From positions 171,059,104 to 171,123,103 of the forward strand of contig CM070873.1 in the NCBI GenBank assembly GCA_036365515.1: a DNA stretch of 64,000 nucleotides, read 5' to 3'. A program made the translations under genes and the position numbers. Positions 34,459 through 46,099 of this stretch are shown piece after piece. The stretch's first letter is position 1. Every line of letters starts with the position of its first letter. The DNA is from Torymus aiolomorphi (taxonomy: Eukaryota > Arthropoda > Insecta > Hymenoptera > Torymidae). The notes under the pieces are model-generated. The model was given only the letters and a program-made list of their open reading frames with translations. It did not search any database and was not told the DNA's origin.

Positions 34459-35337
34459 ATGACTTACATGTTAAGGTTTATGAATATGGTGCCATCTTCT
34501 AATATGCAATGCACTCTTTTTGTGCATACGTTGCAATTTATAAATCCAAACGTTGATAATAGTGAACTTATACCAATTTTATTTCATGGTCGTAATAATA
34601 AAGGACATTGGATATGTATTTGGTACGATACGACAGTTTTAAGAGTCTATGATAGTTTAAATGGAGAATTATAAGAGGTTCGTAAAAAATATATAAATAG
34701 ATTATTTCCAAATCGTCAATAATTGAATGTCATCTATAAAACAGTTCTACTGGAACAACAACCATATAATTGCGGTTTGTTTGCAATTGCATTTGCAATA
34801 TCAATTTCTAATAGAGTTCGCCCTTGTAATCTTATTTTTGAGGAAAGAAAAATGAGAAATCATTTAATTAATATATTCACGCGAAATGAAATACAAATGT
34901 TTCCAATAGTCCATAACAAAGTACAAGGTAACAGAATCAATAATTGTTCAAATGGAAAATATTGCACTAATGGTATGTCGCAATTGGAACACTTAAGAAA
35001 CCAATTAGAAATTTCAATAAACATTACTAATTATAGTAAATTGTATGAAATACAATCAGAAAATTATAATAATAAAAAAAGAGTGATTGAAATTGTTGAT
35101 TTGCATGAAAACATCGATAATAGAAATTGTAATAAAAAAATACATTCTTATTCAAATTATAAAGAATTACATGCTAAGAATTATCAGAACAATGTAATTG
35201 AAAACATTGCAAATAAAGAATTGCAATTAAAGGAATCAAGTGGAAAACGGAAACTTAGAAAAGATATGACTGCAGAACAGAAAATTAAAGAAGCAATTAG
35301 AAAAAGAGAATCACAAAAAAATGCTAGCACCGAATAA
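34459..35337 (+). pseudogene. C48/Ulp1-like cysteine protease domain
   Basis: The first piece (to 34674) contains GHWICIWYD and RVYDSLNGEL, giving the His and Asp of a C48-type triad. After a TAA at 34672 and a second TAA near 34722, the next piece contains LEQQPYNCGLFAIAFA, giving the Gln and catalytic Cys. It continues into a Lys/Arg-rich tail (KLRKDMTAEQKIKEA) that runs into repeats of the same kind. Ulp1-type proteases cleave SUMO-like modifiers. In this element the role is unknown. Confidence 0.7.
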
Positions 35338-35339
35338 AA

Positions 35340-35860
35340 ATTATCGAAGGCAAATAGAATCAAAAAACGACGTAAAAATTCAAATAACGACGTAAAAATT
35401 CAAATAACGACGTAAAAATTCAAATAACGACGATAAAGTTATTAGAAAAAGAAACTTCCGAAAAAATGCCACTGCCTAGCAGAAAGTAAAAGAAGAATCA
35501 CGGAAAATAGAATCGCGTAAAAATGCCACTACCGAGAAGAAAGTAAAAGAAGCATTGCCGAAGAAAGACTTACGTAAAAACAATAATAGAGAAAATCACT
35601 TAAAAGAATAGAATAGTAGCGAAAATCAACGTGAAAATTCAAATAAAGACAATGAAGTTATTAGAAAAAGAAACTTCCTAAAAAAGTCACTGTCGAACAC
35701 AAGGAAAAAGAGGCATTGCGTAAAAAAGAATCGCGTAAAAATACCACTACCGAGAAGTAAGTAAAAGTAGCATTGCGGGAAAAAGACTTACGTAAAATAA
35801 ATAGAGAAAATCAATTAAAAGAATCGAATAGTAGCGAAAATCAACATAAAAATTTAGATT
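35340..35860 (+). repeat. Tandem repeats in the basic region
   Basis: A 20-bp unit close to ACGACGTAAAAATTCAAATA is repeated about four times at 35361-35432. After it a unit of about 210 bp (starting GTTATTAGAAAAAGAAACTTCC) is duplicated, at about 35438 and 35652. In one frame it would encode Arg/Lys/Glu/Asn repeats like those at the end of the protease piece. Confidence 0.8.
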
Positions 35861-35934
35861 ATAATTGCACTACAGATGATAACCAAATCATTCTCGATTG
35901 GCAAAAATCAACAGTACTATAACGTAAATTAGTG

Positions 35935-36390
35935 TATGTCCCTGCAAATTTACGTACGTTCACATATATTGGCGTACCTTCGCGTACATTCGCGTAAGTT
36001 TGTGTAGGTTTTAGTTACGATGCGGACATTTTGTACAGTATTGTAGGTAAACGTACGCGAACACATGCAAACGTACGCGAACATACGGACACCAACAGAT
36101 AGTCACACGAATGTACCCGAGCGTAAGAAAACGTACTTAAATGTACCAATAATATAAAAATGTTCCTATAATAAAAGTAACTTTTTCAGTAAATGTACGT
36201 TCTTGTAGGTTTTTATACGTTACTGCAAATTTCTGTAGGTTTGCGTACATCTGAGAATGTTTACGTACGTTCGCGTACGTTTCTATAAAAAATGTCCGAA
36301 TCGTAACCAAAATGTACGCAAACGTACGCAAATGTACGTGAACGTATACATATATACGCAAATGTAACAGGAACGTACGGTTTATATTTC
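35935..36390. mobile_element. TACG-rich foldback inside the Helitron
   Basis: The sequence is full of ACGTACG and TTTGCGTACATT words in both orientations. The left arm (with TTACGATGCGGACATTTTG) mirrors the right arm (with CCGAATCGTAACC). It separates the protease part from the Rep part. Confidence 0.7.
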
Positions 36391-36639
36391 CACTGGGGTT
36401 ACAATTAAAAATTGCCAAAGTATTTCTTATGATGTAGTAACAATTAAAAAATACACTAGAAAGAGAAATTTATTAGAAAACTCTACTTTAGAATGTAAGT
36501 TATAAAAAAATAATACAATTAAGAAACGACATATTAGTGCACGTGAAAATATTACAGTGCAAGAAACTGTAGCAATAAAAAAATGGAAAATTGGCTTTAT
36601 TGCAAATAATGATTTTAATGAAAAGAATATTACTTAAAA

Positions 36640-37370
36640 TTATTTAGGAGAAATATATAAAATATGTATATATTGTGATGCGAAATATTTTGCTTGTGAA
36701 ACGAATACTGAGAAATGCCTTACTAATTGTTGTCATAAAGGTAAGTTTTATTTAATAATGAAGACTCATATTCAGAACAACTGAAACAACGAATCAATAG
36801 TAACAGTAATGAAAGCAAAACTTTTATGTATAACATCAGAATATATAATAATATATTAGCATTTGCAAGTTTTGGTGCAAAATTAGTCAAATTTCCTACT
36901 GCAGGACTGCAAGTTTTTCGTATTTGCGGACAAAATTATCATAATTCATATTCATTAAATTCAGAGAGTGAAAAATCTGGTAGATACGGGCAATTATATT
37001 TAATAGATAACGAATTAGCAAATAACATAGTAAAAGTGGTTCACTAATCTTATTAAATAAATTAGATAGTTTAATACGTACTATCAATCCCTATTCTATG
37101 GCACATAAAATGATGCATGGGATAGAAATGGAAGAATATAAAAAAGCAGAGAAATGTGGATTATTACTTAAAGGAGTTAAAATGTACATGGTTTGAAACA
37201 ATACTGTTGATAAAAAGAATAATGGTGCTGTAGCATGTAATGAAGTAGCAATAGTATATGTTGGTAAAGACGGTCTTTCTCGAAGCGAACGAGATATTTG
37301 TATTTATTCTAAAAGTTCAGTTACGTGTAGGATAACTGTTATAAGTAAACATATTTGACATGTTATGATA
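36640..37370 (+). pseudogene. Helitron N-terminal zinc region, decayed
   Basis: A Cys cluster (ICIYCDAKYFACET and CLTNCCHKG) lies at about 36664-36741 and is followed by NNILAFASFGAKL and GRYGQLYLIDNELA in a different frame. These match the start of Helitron proteins and the Cys region at 26216-26443. There are many stops and frameshifts. Confidence 0.75.
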
Positions 37371-37377
37371 AAAGTTT

Positions 37378-38676
37378 TTGTATGTTAAACAAAGTAAAAT
37401 GACTACATTACAATATTATAGTTACAAGTTAATTGTTAGAACGAATTTTAATCCATGCTTAAGTGCTGGGAAGCTTACTCAGCAGTTTATTGTTGACGCT
37501 GGGACAAAAATTGAACGTTGTAGATTATATTATATAAGAAATGAGCAAGATTCTTTTAGAACGGTCATGTATAAGGGTTTAATGTATTATGTTCATAATG
37601 AAGCTGCAAATGCAAATCCTCTAATAGAAAATATGAATATTTTACCTTCGTCATTTACGGGAAGTCCCCGTGCTATTCAACAAAATTATTTGGACTGGAT
37701 GACTATATGTCAGAATTTTGGAAAACCGAATTTATTTTTAACTACGACCTGCAATCCGCAGTGGAAAGAAGTAGCAGACAATCTTAATGCAAATGAAAAT
37801 GCAATCGATAGACCGATGTTGTTACTCGCGTTTTTCATGAGAAAATAAATATATTAAATGTTGAATTAACGGAAAAGAATATTTTTGGGAAAACTATTGC
37901 TTTTATATATGTCATTGAGTTTCATAAACGAGGATTACTACATATTCATATGCTGCTTTACTTAGACGATAATGATACATTCTTCTATTCTGAATTAATC
38001 GATAGTATAGTTACTGCTGAAATTCCAGATGAAAATAGTTATCCAGAATTGTACAAATAAGTTAAATAATATGATTCATGGCCCTTGTGGATATCAAAAT
38101 TTAAATTCGTCCTGTATGAATGAAGATAAAAGTAAATGTACAAAAAATTTTCCAAAGCAATATAATGAGGCAACAATTTTTTTTAACATTGCAAGTTATC
38201 CGGTATACAAAAGAAGGAATGATAGTAAAAAAATTATATTTTCAAAACAAAGAATTGCAGACAATCGTTTTGTTGTGCCATATAACCCGTATTTATTACT
38301 TAAACTTCGCTGCCATACCAATATTGAAGTTTGCAATAAAATTAAATCTATAAAATATTTATTCAAATACTTTTATAAAGGTCCGAATACAGCCATAATA
38401 TGTTTAAGTAATTCGGAAAATACAGTTGCAGATCATGCAGATCTTTCAGTAAGTAACACTGTTTCTAAATCTGATAATACCACGTATAAACTAAATTATG
38501 ATGAAATAGAACGATATGTATCTACGACATATATATGTCCTCCAGAAGCAATGAATCGGATTTTAAAATTCAAATTACATGATCAATCACATGTTATATA
38601 TAGATTAGCTGTTCATCTTAAAGATGAGCAATATTTATATTTTCAAGCATGGTTCGGAGAAAGAAATGATCAATAA
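37378..38676 (+). pseudogene. Helitron N-domain and Rep nuclease
   Basis: The first piece (37378-37848) contains MNILPSSFTGSPRAIQQNY and LFLTTTCNPQWKE. In another frame near 37914-37965 the HUH region reads VIEFHKRGLLHIHMLL. The next piece (38029-38676) contains NNMIHGPCGYQN and the tyrosine region KYLFKYFYKG. The HxH and tyrosine residues are kept although the frame is broken at least twice. Confidence 0.85.
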
Positions 38677-38699
38677 AAATGTTGGTACAACATTAACCG

Positions 38700-39248
38700 C
38701 ATGATCCGATTTAAATAGTATTAACTATGATGCAAAACACTATTTATACAACGAAACTCCTAATCATTACGTTTTCGATAAAAATTCAAAGACGCGGAGA
38801 AAAAAAATTGTGGAAACCAGTTTTAAGTAGAATGTATTTTGTCAGCCCTAAGAATCGAGAACGTTTTTGTTTGAGATGACATTTATTACATGTTCATAGC
38901 GCTACCTGTTTTGAAGATTTAACAACTGTTGACAATAAAATTATCGCAACGTTTTATGAGACTACTATCGCTCGCAAATTAATAAAAACAATGAATGGGA
39001 TATTTGTTTAAACGAAGCCATAAATTTTCAATTTCATAATGAATTACATCAACTTTTTAGTTTCATTTTGATTGTCCATAATCCTATAAATGCACGAGAG
39101 TTATACGATAAATATAAATCGTATTTCTTAAATCCAAAGTTACATGAAACAATTGCGGAAAAATGCATTGAAATTAATTGACAGTACATTAGCACTTCAT
39201 GGTTTTTCAATAAAAGATTTTGGATTACCAGATATTTGAATTGAATTA
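38700..39248 (+). other. Decayed Helitron linker
   Basis: Between Rep and helicase all frames have several stops. Short segments resemble the linker of the minus-strand Helitron (for example a piece reading MYFVSPKNRERF with changes). No open reading frame is left. Confidence 0.5.
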
Positions 39249-40631
39249 TTGGAATGTGATGATGACATAGATGATGACATATGTTCGCATATTGTTAATG
39301 AAGATGAGCTTGATAGAAGAATTCGATCATTAAACGATTGTAAACATCAACTGTTGACTGAAATAACAAAAGCGGTTTTGGGCGACAATGAAAAGAAACT
39401 ATTTTTTCTTGATGGGCCTGGTGGAACTGGAAAAAGTTATTTGTTAAATACATTGATCATGTTTTTACATAATAAAAATTATTCTGAATTATCAGTTGCT
39501 TGGTCTGGTATTGCTGCTAATCTATTAATTAATTGAAAAACAGCGTATACTGCATTTAAATTACCACTTCAAATAAACGAACGATCAACATGTAATGTTT
39601 CGCACAATTCAACGTATGCGAACTATATTAAGAACGTAGATGTATTAATTTGGTATGAAATTTATATGACTAACATATATGCGTTTGATTCTGTAGATCG
39701 ACTGTTTAAAGATTTATGTCAAAATACAAAACTATTTGGTGGTAAAGTAATAATAGTCTTTGGTTATTTTAGGTAAACATTACCAATTATGCGTCCTGGT
39801 AGTAGAGCTCAAATAGTAGAATCTTCTGTGTAAAGTTGTAAAATATGGATACAATTTCATTATTTGAAGCTACATAAAAGTATGAGAATATCTAGCGATG
39901 ACATCTTATTTAAGAAATGGCTTTTAAATGTAGAAGGACAATATTCTACCAAATTCGAAACAAATAATAACCTTTTAAAAATACCACCCAATTTTTTATC
40001 TAATAGTGATTTAGTTACTGAAATTTTTGGAAACTAATTTAATCCATTTGACATTTCTATGAAAAATAAAATAATTTTATGCCCGACAAATAATCATGTT
40101 CTTAAAATGATTAATGAAATATTAAATCGATTAAATGGTGACTGCAAAGAATATTTAAGTATTGATACTATTGTAGATGATGAAAATGAATGTTTGCAAA
40201 ACTGTATACCAATTGAATTTGTTAACTCAATAATTCCAAAAGACCTTCCACCACATAAACTAATTTTGAAGATAGGTGCTATTATAAATTTGGAAGATGC
40301 TCTCTGTAATGGAATGAGATTAATTGTCAGATATTTAGGTGAATATGTAATTAAAGCAGATATAATTACTGAAAATAAACCTGGTATTATAATTTCAATA
40401 CCACGAATAGATTTGAGCTCTTCAAAAGAAGAAATTCCATTTAATATGATCAGAAGGCAATTTTCTATAAGACTGGGATTTGCAATGACTATTAATAAAT
40501 CACAGGGACAATCATTTCAAAATGTTGGAATTTATTTACCGTCGCCAGTATTTAGTAATGGGCAACTGTATGTTGCATTATCTAGAGTAACTTTAAAAAA
40601 TAATTTAAAAATTCTTTTGATTGAAGACTGA
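39249..40631 (+). pseudogene. Helitron Pif1-like helicase
   Basis: The first piece contains Walker A GPGGTGKS (about 39415) and VAWSGIAANLL. Stops at about 39534 and beyond break the middle. The last piece (40059-40631) contains GMRLIV, then RRQFSIRLGFAMTINKSQGQ and GQLYVALSRV, the C-terminal motifs of Pif1 helicases. The C-terminal part is open for 190 codons. Confidence 0.85.
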
Positions 40632-41041
40632 ATATACACTAAACATAAAAAGGACAAAGCAGATTTTTTAAGAAAAAACGGAAATGAAATGACAAATATT
40701 TATACTAAAAATATAGTCTATGAAGAAATATTTTATAACGTCTAACGTTGTATTTATATGTTTCAATTTTTGAAATAATAATAAAACATAATATCAAGTA
40801 GTACTATAAACAGTAGCAACTACACATGGAAACGTGTAAGTAGCGCATAAAAATTAGATACGCAAAATTTCATTTTATTCTTATATTCAAAAAATAAGAA
40901 TAAAACGTATTCTTTACAAATTTATTACAAATGTGTACATATTACTATAAATTGCAGCAACTACAAAAGAGAAGAGCAAGTAGCGCTTAACATAATTTCA
41001 AAATAAATTCAGTCGTTTTTCGAGTCAGTGGTTTATTGATT

Positions 41042-41078
41042 GACAACGTTTCGATGGTTAGTTTATCATCATCATCAG
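41042..41078 (-). ncRNA. Hammerhead-like motif in the left arm
   Basis: This is the inverted copy of the motif at 41217-41253. Read on the minus strand it has the same CTGATGA and GAAAC boxes and the same GTC. Confidence 0.45.
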
Positions 41079-41216
41079 GTCTATTATTTGTCACTCATTA
41101 TTATACAATACAGCCATACAGTTCGTCAGAATAATAAACTAACTGATAAGAGTTAGTTTATTATTGTGACGAAATGTATAGGTGTATTGTATAATAATGA
41201 CTGACAAATAATAGAC

Positions 41217-41253
41217 CTGATGATGATGATAAACTAACCATCGAAACGTTGTC
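41217..41253 (+). ncRNA. Hammerhead-like motif in the right arm
   Basis: CTGATGA (41217-41223), a short stem II (GATG and CATC) and GAAACGTTGTC (41243-41253) are present, including a GTC that could be the cleavage triplet after a minimal stem III. The mirrored copy is at 41042-41078 on the minus strand. Stem I is not clear in this context, so activity is not predicted for the monomer. Confidence 0.45.
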
Positions 41254-42172
41254 AATCAATAAACCACTGACTCGAAAAAACGACTGAATTTATTTTGAAT
41301 CATATCCAAGTGTCGAGTGCTTTGAACTTATAGCTTAAAATAATTTGTTATTATTAGTATAATTTAATAAGGTACATTTAAAGATAAAAGGCCGAGTCCA
41401 TCTCAAATCAGGTGGCTCGCGTATGCCTATATCACCGATTATTTTGGGATAAAAGTATTTTTGTTCTCCTCCAAAAATTATTTGACCCGTATACTTTTAT
41501 TTTTTTGTTGCAACAAAATTTTACGCGTTCAGCAATGCCGCAAAATTCCGAGAAAATTCTTACTTAGAAAAAAAATTTTTCAATGTAATTTTCAAACGGC
41601 TACTGTTTCACCAGTTTTTTATGCTGTTAAGCGTGTAACAGATAATTTTACTCAGTTTTTAGCCCTCTTTCATGTTCTCTATGTTATTTAAAAAAAAAAT
41701 AAAAATTGCACGAGTTGTGCACTTTTTACTGAAAAATGCACTTTTTAGAAAAATGCATTTTTTAGAAAAATGCATTTTTCTCGAAAACCCCAAATTTTTT
41801 GCACAATTTTCTTATGTCGTGATAGAGGACCTAAATACCTATCTAGTTGTATTAGTGAGATTCAGAACATTTGCACTGAGACAGTGATCACTAATGAGAT
41901 AACACAGAAACAAATTTTTCACGCTTAACGCTTATATATAGCCAATGATATTAAAGTCAATATAGAGATGTTTATCTTTGTGCGTACATATACGTGTACG
42001 TGCGCCTAGTTGTATGAGTTTATGTACAAGTACATTTGTCCGCTAGATGGATATGGTTTGACTTAACATTTACAAAGAAAAGTTCGGTTTCTGCTATATA
42101 TCACAAATCTCGTCTTATTTTAAACCGTCATCTTTTGGAAAATTATTACATATTTACACCTTATCAACTCAA

Positions 42173-43099
42173 CTACGATGTCTCAATATTACTCAACGGA
42201 GAGAATCAAATGTGCAGACCTTTTTACACAAGCACAAAAAAATCTGTTACAAATCTAGTTCCGTACGTTTCAAACAACTTGAGGATCTTGCTCATTCAAT
42301 GAAGCACCTCTATCCTAATTTACCTTTAACACCCTCTACATATATGTGTCAACATTGTTACAATCGTGCTTTAAAATTGGTGAGTAGCACTGACAATGAA
42401 TTTATAATGGATAATGAAGTTACCGATAACGTAGTTGACAGAGATGAAGATTTTTTACCAAGTACTCCAGAACGCATCGAAGAATTTAATAATGAAATAA
42501 GTACATCTTTCTTAGGTTCTGTATCGCCTCTTAAGAGAAAAAATCTTATACGTGAAAAATCACTTGAAAATTACGTAAAAAAGAAGAAAAAAAATATACT
42601 TTCAACATTGTCTAATACCCTTGATGTGAAGTTGAACAATGTTTATGACGTTTCTATAACAGCAAACGAATCAACTGTATGCCATTGTACAGAATGGATA
42701 CAAAATCTTGGTTTAGCCTTGCAAAAGTGTTCTACGGTATCAGAAAAAATAAAAATTCTGACTTTGCTACCCTCATCCTTAACGAAAAATGAAATTTCAT
42801 CCTTATTTCCAGACATAACAATGTACATGATAGAAATAGCGAAAAATCTTGCACAAGAAAAGGGAGATTATTCCGAACCAGAAGCATTCACAGGACATCC
42901 AATTGATGAAAGGACCGAAAAAATTATTATGGAATATTATATAAATGACGATTTTAATTGTTCAAGACAGAGTCCCAATAAGAGTGACGTTATTATCGTT
43001 AAAATAAATGATAAGAAAGAGAAGAAAGTTAAACGCTTTCTTACTCGAAGTCTGAAAGCAACGTATAAAGCATTTAAAAATGATTATCCCGAATTGTAG
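42173..43099 (+). pseudogene. N-terminal part of the TIR element protein
   Basis: The frame is open from just after a TAA at 42170 to 43099 and has no clear ATG; upstream sequence reads through in another frame. It contains Cys pairs (YMCQHCYNRA), a Lys-rich stretch near 42570 and the segment GHPIDERTEKIIMEYY. The stop at 43097-43099 and a frame change separate it from the next piece. I cannot assign a DNA-binding domain type. Confidence 0.6.
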
Positions 43100-43262
43100 A
43101 ATGTAAAATTTGTCCAGGCAGTAACGGAATTACTATTCATATTTAAAAACTCCAAGATATAGAAGGCACAGAAGAAATTAAATATGCTTTGTGGGATAAT
43201 GGAAACTTGATTAAAAAACACTGTCAGTTTCTGCTTTTAAAGATGAACTTTCGGTTTGGACC

Positions 43263-43979
43263 ATGAAGGTTAGTACTCACATGTATGTAAAAAATATACA
43301 ACGCAAAGCTATAAAAGCAGAAAGAGAAAATGCTAAAAAAGACCCACATCATTTAGTTCTTCAAATAGACTTCGCTGAAAACTGGGCTGTGATTCATAAT
43401 AAAGCTGTTCAAGGAAATCATTGGGTTAATGAACAAATTTCTATTTTCACAGCAGTGTCTTATCAAGGGGATTCTACACAAAGTTTCGCAGTCATAAGTG
43501 ATGACCGAAAACATGATTCAGCGTATGCTTTGCTAGCAGTACAAAAAATTATAAAATTCTTGAAAGAAAATTGTGGTGATTCAATTAAAATAATTACCAT
43601 CGTATCCGACGACGCCGCTAGTCACTTTAAAAATCGCTTTCAATTAGATGAATTAAAACGAGCACCGTATGATATAAAATGGTTGTTCTCTGCTACTGGG
43701 TACAGCAAAAGAGCTGTAGATGGTGTGACTGGACTTATAAAGCATTATGCTACTTCGCATAATCTTCGAAAGCCCCTTGAAGAAGCGGTTCAAAACGCAA
43801 ATGATTTTGCAATAAATGTTCAAAAATATACTGATGCTATTAAAATAATACATTTACGAGATGTTGAAATAGAACAATTCAGAAAAGAAAAGATTGGCTT
43901 ACAACTCCAAAGTATCCTGGAATTAAGAAAACTCATATATGGGTTAAAAAAACATGTGATGATAAAGTACATTGTTTAA
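43263..43979 (+). pseudogene. Putative transposase core (cc8L18.2-like)
   Basis: The piece starts at ATG 43263 and contains LVLQIDFAENWAV, then SFAVISDD, IVSDDAASHFKNRFQL and FSATGYSKRAVDGVTGLIKH. These blocks are conserved in the animal cc8L18.2-like family. Asp residues in the first three blocks could form an RNase-H-like active site, but this is inference. Further stops follow 43979, after which the coding trace continues for about 100 bp. The same C-terminal blocks occur at 31519-31755. Confidence 0.65.
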
Positions 43980-44700
43980 CAGCAAAGACCGCTGATCGTC
44001 CGCTTACTGAATTAAGAACAATGAAGCAGAAAAACAAAGGTAGTAAAATAGATATAAAAATAGAAAATCTAAAAGACGCAAATAAAAAATAAGTACATAC
44101 TTATGTGTACCTGTATATTACATACGTACAAAGATAAATACCTTTATATTGATTCTAATATCATTCACTATATATAAGCGTTAAGCGTGAAAAATTTGTT
44201 TCTGTGTTATTTCATTAGTGATTGCTATCCCAGTGCAACTGTTCTGAATCTCACTAATACATCTAGATAGGTATTTAGGTCCTCTATCAAGACATACGAA
44301 AATTGTGCAAAAAAAATTGGGGTTTTCGAGAAAAATGCATTTTTTTAAAAGGTACATTTTTCAGTAAAAAGTGCATAACCCGTGCATTTTTTATTTTTTT
44401 TTTAAATATCATAGAGAACGTGAAAGAAGGCTCAAAACTGAGTAAAATTATCTGTTACACGCTTAAAAGCATAGAAAACTGGTGAAACAGTAGCCGTTTG
44501 AAAATTACATTGAAAATTTTTTTTTCTAAGTAAGAATTTTCTCGGAATTTTTCGGTATCGCTGAACGCATGAAATTTTGATAAAACAAAAAAATAAAAAA
44601 ATACGTGTCAAATAATTTTTGGAGAAGAATATGAGTTTCATTACAAAATTATTGGTGACATAGGCATACGCGGACCACCTGATTTGAGATGGATTCGGCC

Positions 44701-44892
44701 AAAAATAAAAATAAAAATCAGTTATGATAACGAATTTTAATAATAGAAAGTAAAATTGCAGCAACTACACGCAAAAATAAATAAGTAGCACATAAAATAA
44801 TTGGTTATAATTAGTATATTTAATAAGGTACATTTAAAGATAAAACTGAAAATAAAAATCAGTAATGATAACGAATTTGAATAATAGCCCTA
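44701..44892. repeat. Two-copy flanking repeat, about 137 bp
   Basis: AAATAAAAATCAG(T/A)TATGATAACG occurs near 44707 and again near 44845. It lies outside the TIR and includes the AGCAACTACA and AAGTAGCAC words also found after the plus-strand Helitron at 40815-40990, so it may be the tail of that Helitron. Confidence 0.65.
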
Positions 44893-45470
44893 TAAAAAAA
44901 ATCAGCTGATAAATCAGATGATTTGTCACATGATATATCTGCTGATTTCTCATGTCAAAGTGTCACCTAAGATTTTTTCCGGATGCTGCCAAAAGATTAC
45001 GTAAATTAAAAATCAGATTCTTCAATATTGGAAATTGCCTGTCATGATCTTTTAACCCCAGATGTGTGCAAAAATGCACGTTTGTCAGCATTTTGCACAA
45101 TTTTTCAAATTTTACAAATTTTTGTACATGTGATATCAGCTGAGAAATCAACTGAAAAATCAGGTTATTTCTCGGTAAGATCTCATGTAATTTTTCATCG
45201 GATTTCTCAGCTGATTTCTCAGCTGATATCTCATGTACAAAATTTTTAAAAATAGAAAAATGTGCAAAATGCTTCCAAACGTGCATTTTTGAACTCATCT
45301 GGGGAGTAAAACATCTTTATATGCAATTTCCAATACTGAAGAAGTTGATCCTTAATTTACGTAAGGTTTTGGTAACATCCGGGCAGAATCTCAGGTGACA
45401 TTTTGGCATGATAAATCAGCTGATAAATCATCTGACAAATCATCTGATTTATTAGCTGATGAGAAAAAAA
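44893..45470. mobile_element. Foldback element with CAGCTGA repeats, about 575 bp
   Basis: Arms of about 280 bp are inverted copies across a centre near 45175. The left TGTCACCTAAGATTTTTTCC is mirrored by the right ATCTCAGGTGACATTTTGG region, and TGCAAAAATGCACGTTTG pairs with AAACGTGCATTTTTGAA. Short tandem units of ATCAGCTGAGAA type occur near the centre and ATCAGCTGATAA near the ends. No transposase is present. Confidence 0.8.
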
Positions 45471-45741
45471 AAATTGTGCTGTTTTTCAAGAGTTTTTTTT
45501 TTAATTTTTTAAAATTTTTTATATTTTTTCATAATTTTTCTTATGTAAAAATTTTTTCCGACATTTAATCCTAAATCCCTACACTGATATGAGAATTATA
45601 CTATTCAGGAGTAATTTAGTTCAAATCTGAAGTCAATCCATCCACAGGAAAATTTCAAAGCTTACGGTTAGTGAAAAAACTTGTTTCATCGATGACTATG
45701 GTTCTGGACCATATAAAAGGCCCATCGGAGAAAGTTTTAAG
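45471..45741. other. AT-rich flank, no gene supported
   Basis: T-rich sequence follows the foldback element. Apart from the short frame leading into the candidate intron nothing is recognised. Confidence 0.4.
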
Positions 45742-45828
45742 GTAAGGTAAATATACCCACTTTTATATGTAAAAAGTATGAAATAATTAGTTTACATTTA
45801 TGTATTAAAATGTGACTTCTTATTTCAG
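45742..45828 (+). other. Candidate 87-bp intron
   Basis: A strong donor (AAG then GTAAGG at 45742) and acceptor (CTTATTTCAG ending 45828) flank AT-rich sequence. The joined flanks would keep a short frame open from an ATG near 45700 across the junction to the LTR start. It could be a host exon pair interrupted by the LTR element. Confidence 0.35.
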
Positions 45829-45850
45829 AGAAAAAAGGTGTCTAGCCCAC

Positions 45851-46062
45851 TTAAAACGGTCTCACGACGCGTAGTATGCCCGTCGCGTACCCGCGAAGCT
45901 GCTACGGCTTTATGCGAGTAACGGCAGCCATCTTCGTGTCTGCCATCGCGCCGTGAACTTCTCTCCCGTGTATCTCGAATGTATGTTACGTTCGCGCCGT
46001 CTAGTTTTTTTATATGTAGCCTTACCGGCAGTGAAGTGGAGGCGCAGACTAGCGTGCGAGTA

Positions 46063-46099
<37 letters not shown>

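Larger units (their letters stand above)
34443..40980 (+). mobile_element. Decayed Helitron with protease, plus strand
   Basis: From left to right it carries a C48-like protease, a basic repeat region, an inserted foldback, the Helitron N-domain, HUH-Y2 Rep and a Pif1 helicase. Short repeats containing AGCAACTACA and AAGTAGCGC lie after the helicase (about 40800-40990). The exact ends were not found. Many stops make the element inactive. Confidence 0.85.
40999..41297. mobile_element. 299-bp near-perfect palindrome with hammerhead-like arms
   Basis: CAAAATAAATTCAGTCG (40999-41015) is mirrored by CGACTGAATTTATTTTG (41281-41297). The arms of about 145 bp pair almost throughout around a six-base centre near 41148. 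Each arm carries the hammerhead-like motif described separately. It may be an inverted pair of Penelope terminal repeats or a foldback element. Confidence 0.9.
41390..44700. mobile_element. TIR DNA transposon with an unclassified protein, 3.3 kb
   Basis: Long TIRs (about 41390-42000 and 44100-44700) begin GGCCGAGTCCATCTCAAATC and match at about 85-90 percent. Between them lies a gene in two pieces. The family of the protein is known to me as cc8L18.2-like proteins in animals; the TIRs and the second copy at 30786-31840 argue that it belongs to a transposon. A sequence (ATTTAATAAGGTACATTTAAAGATAAAA) lies just left of the element and again at about 44815-44842, so the host sequence is itself repeated. 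Confidence 0.8.
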
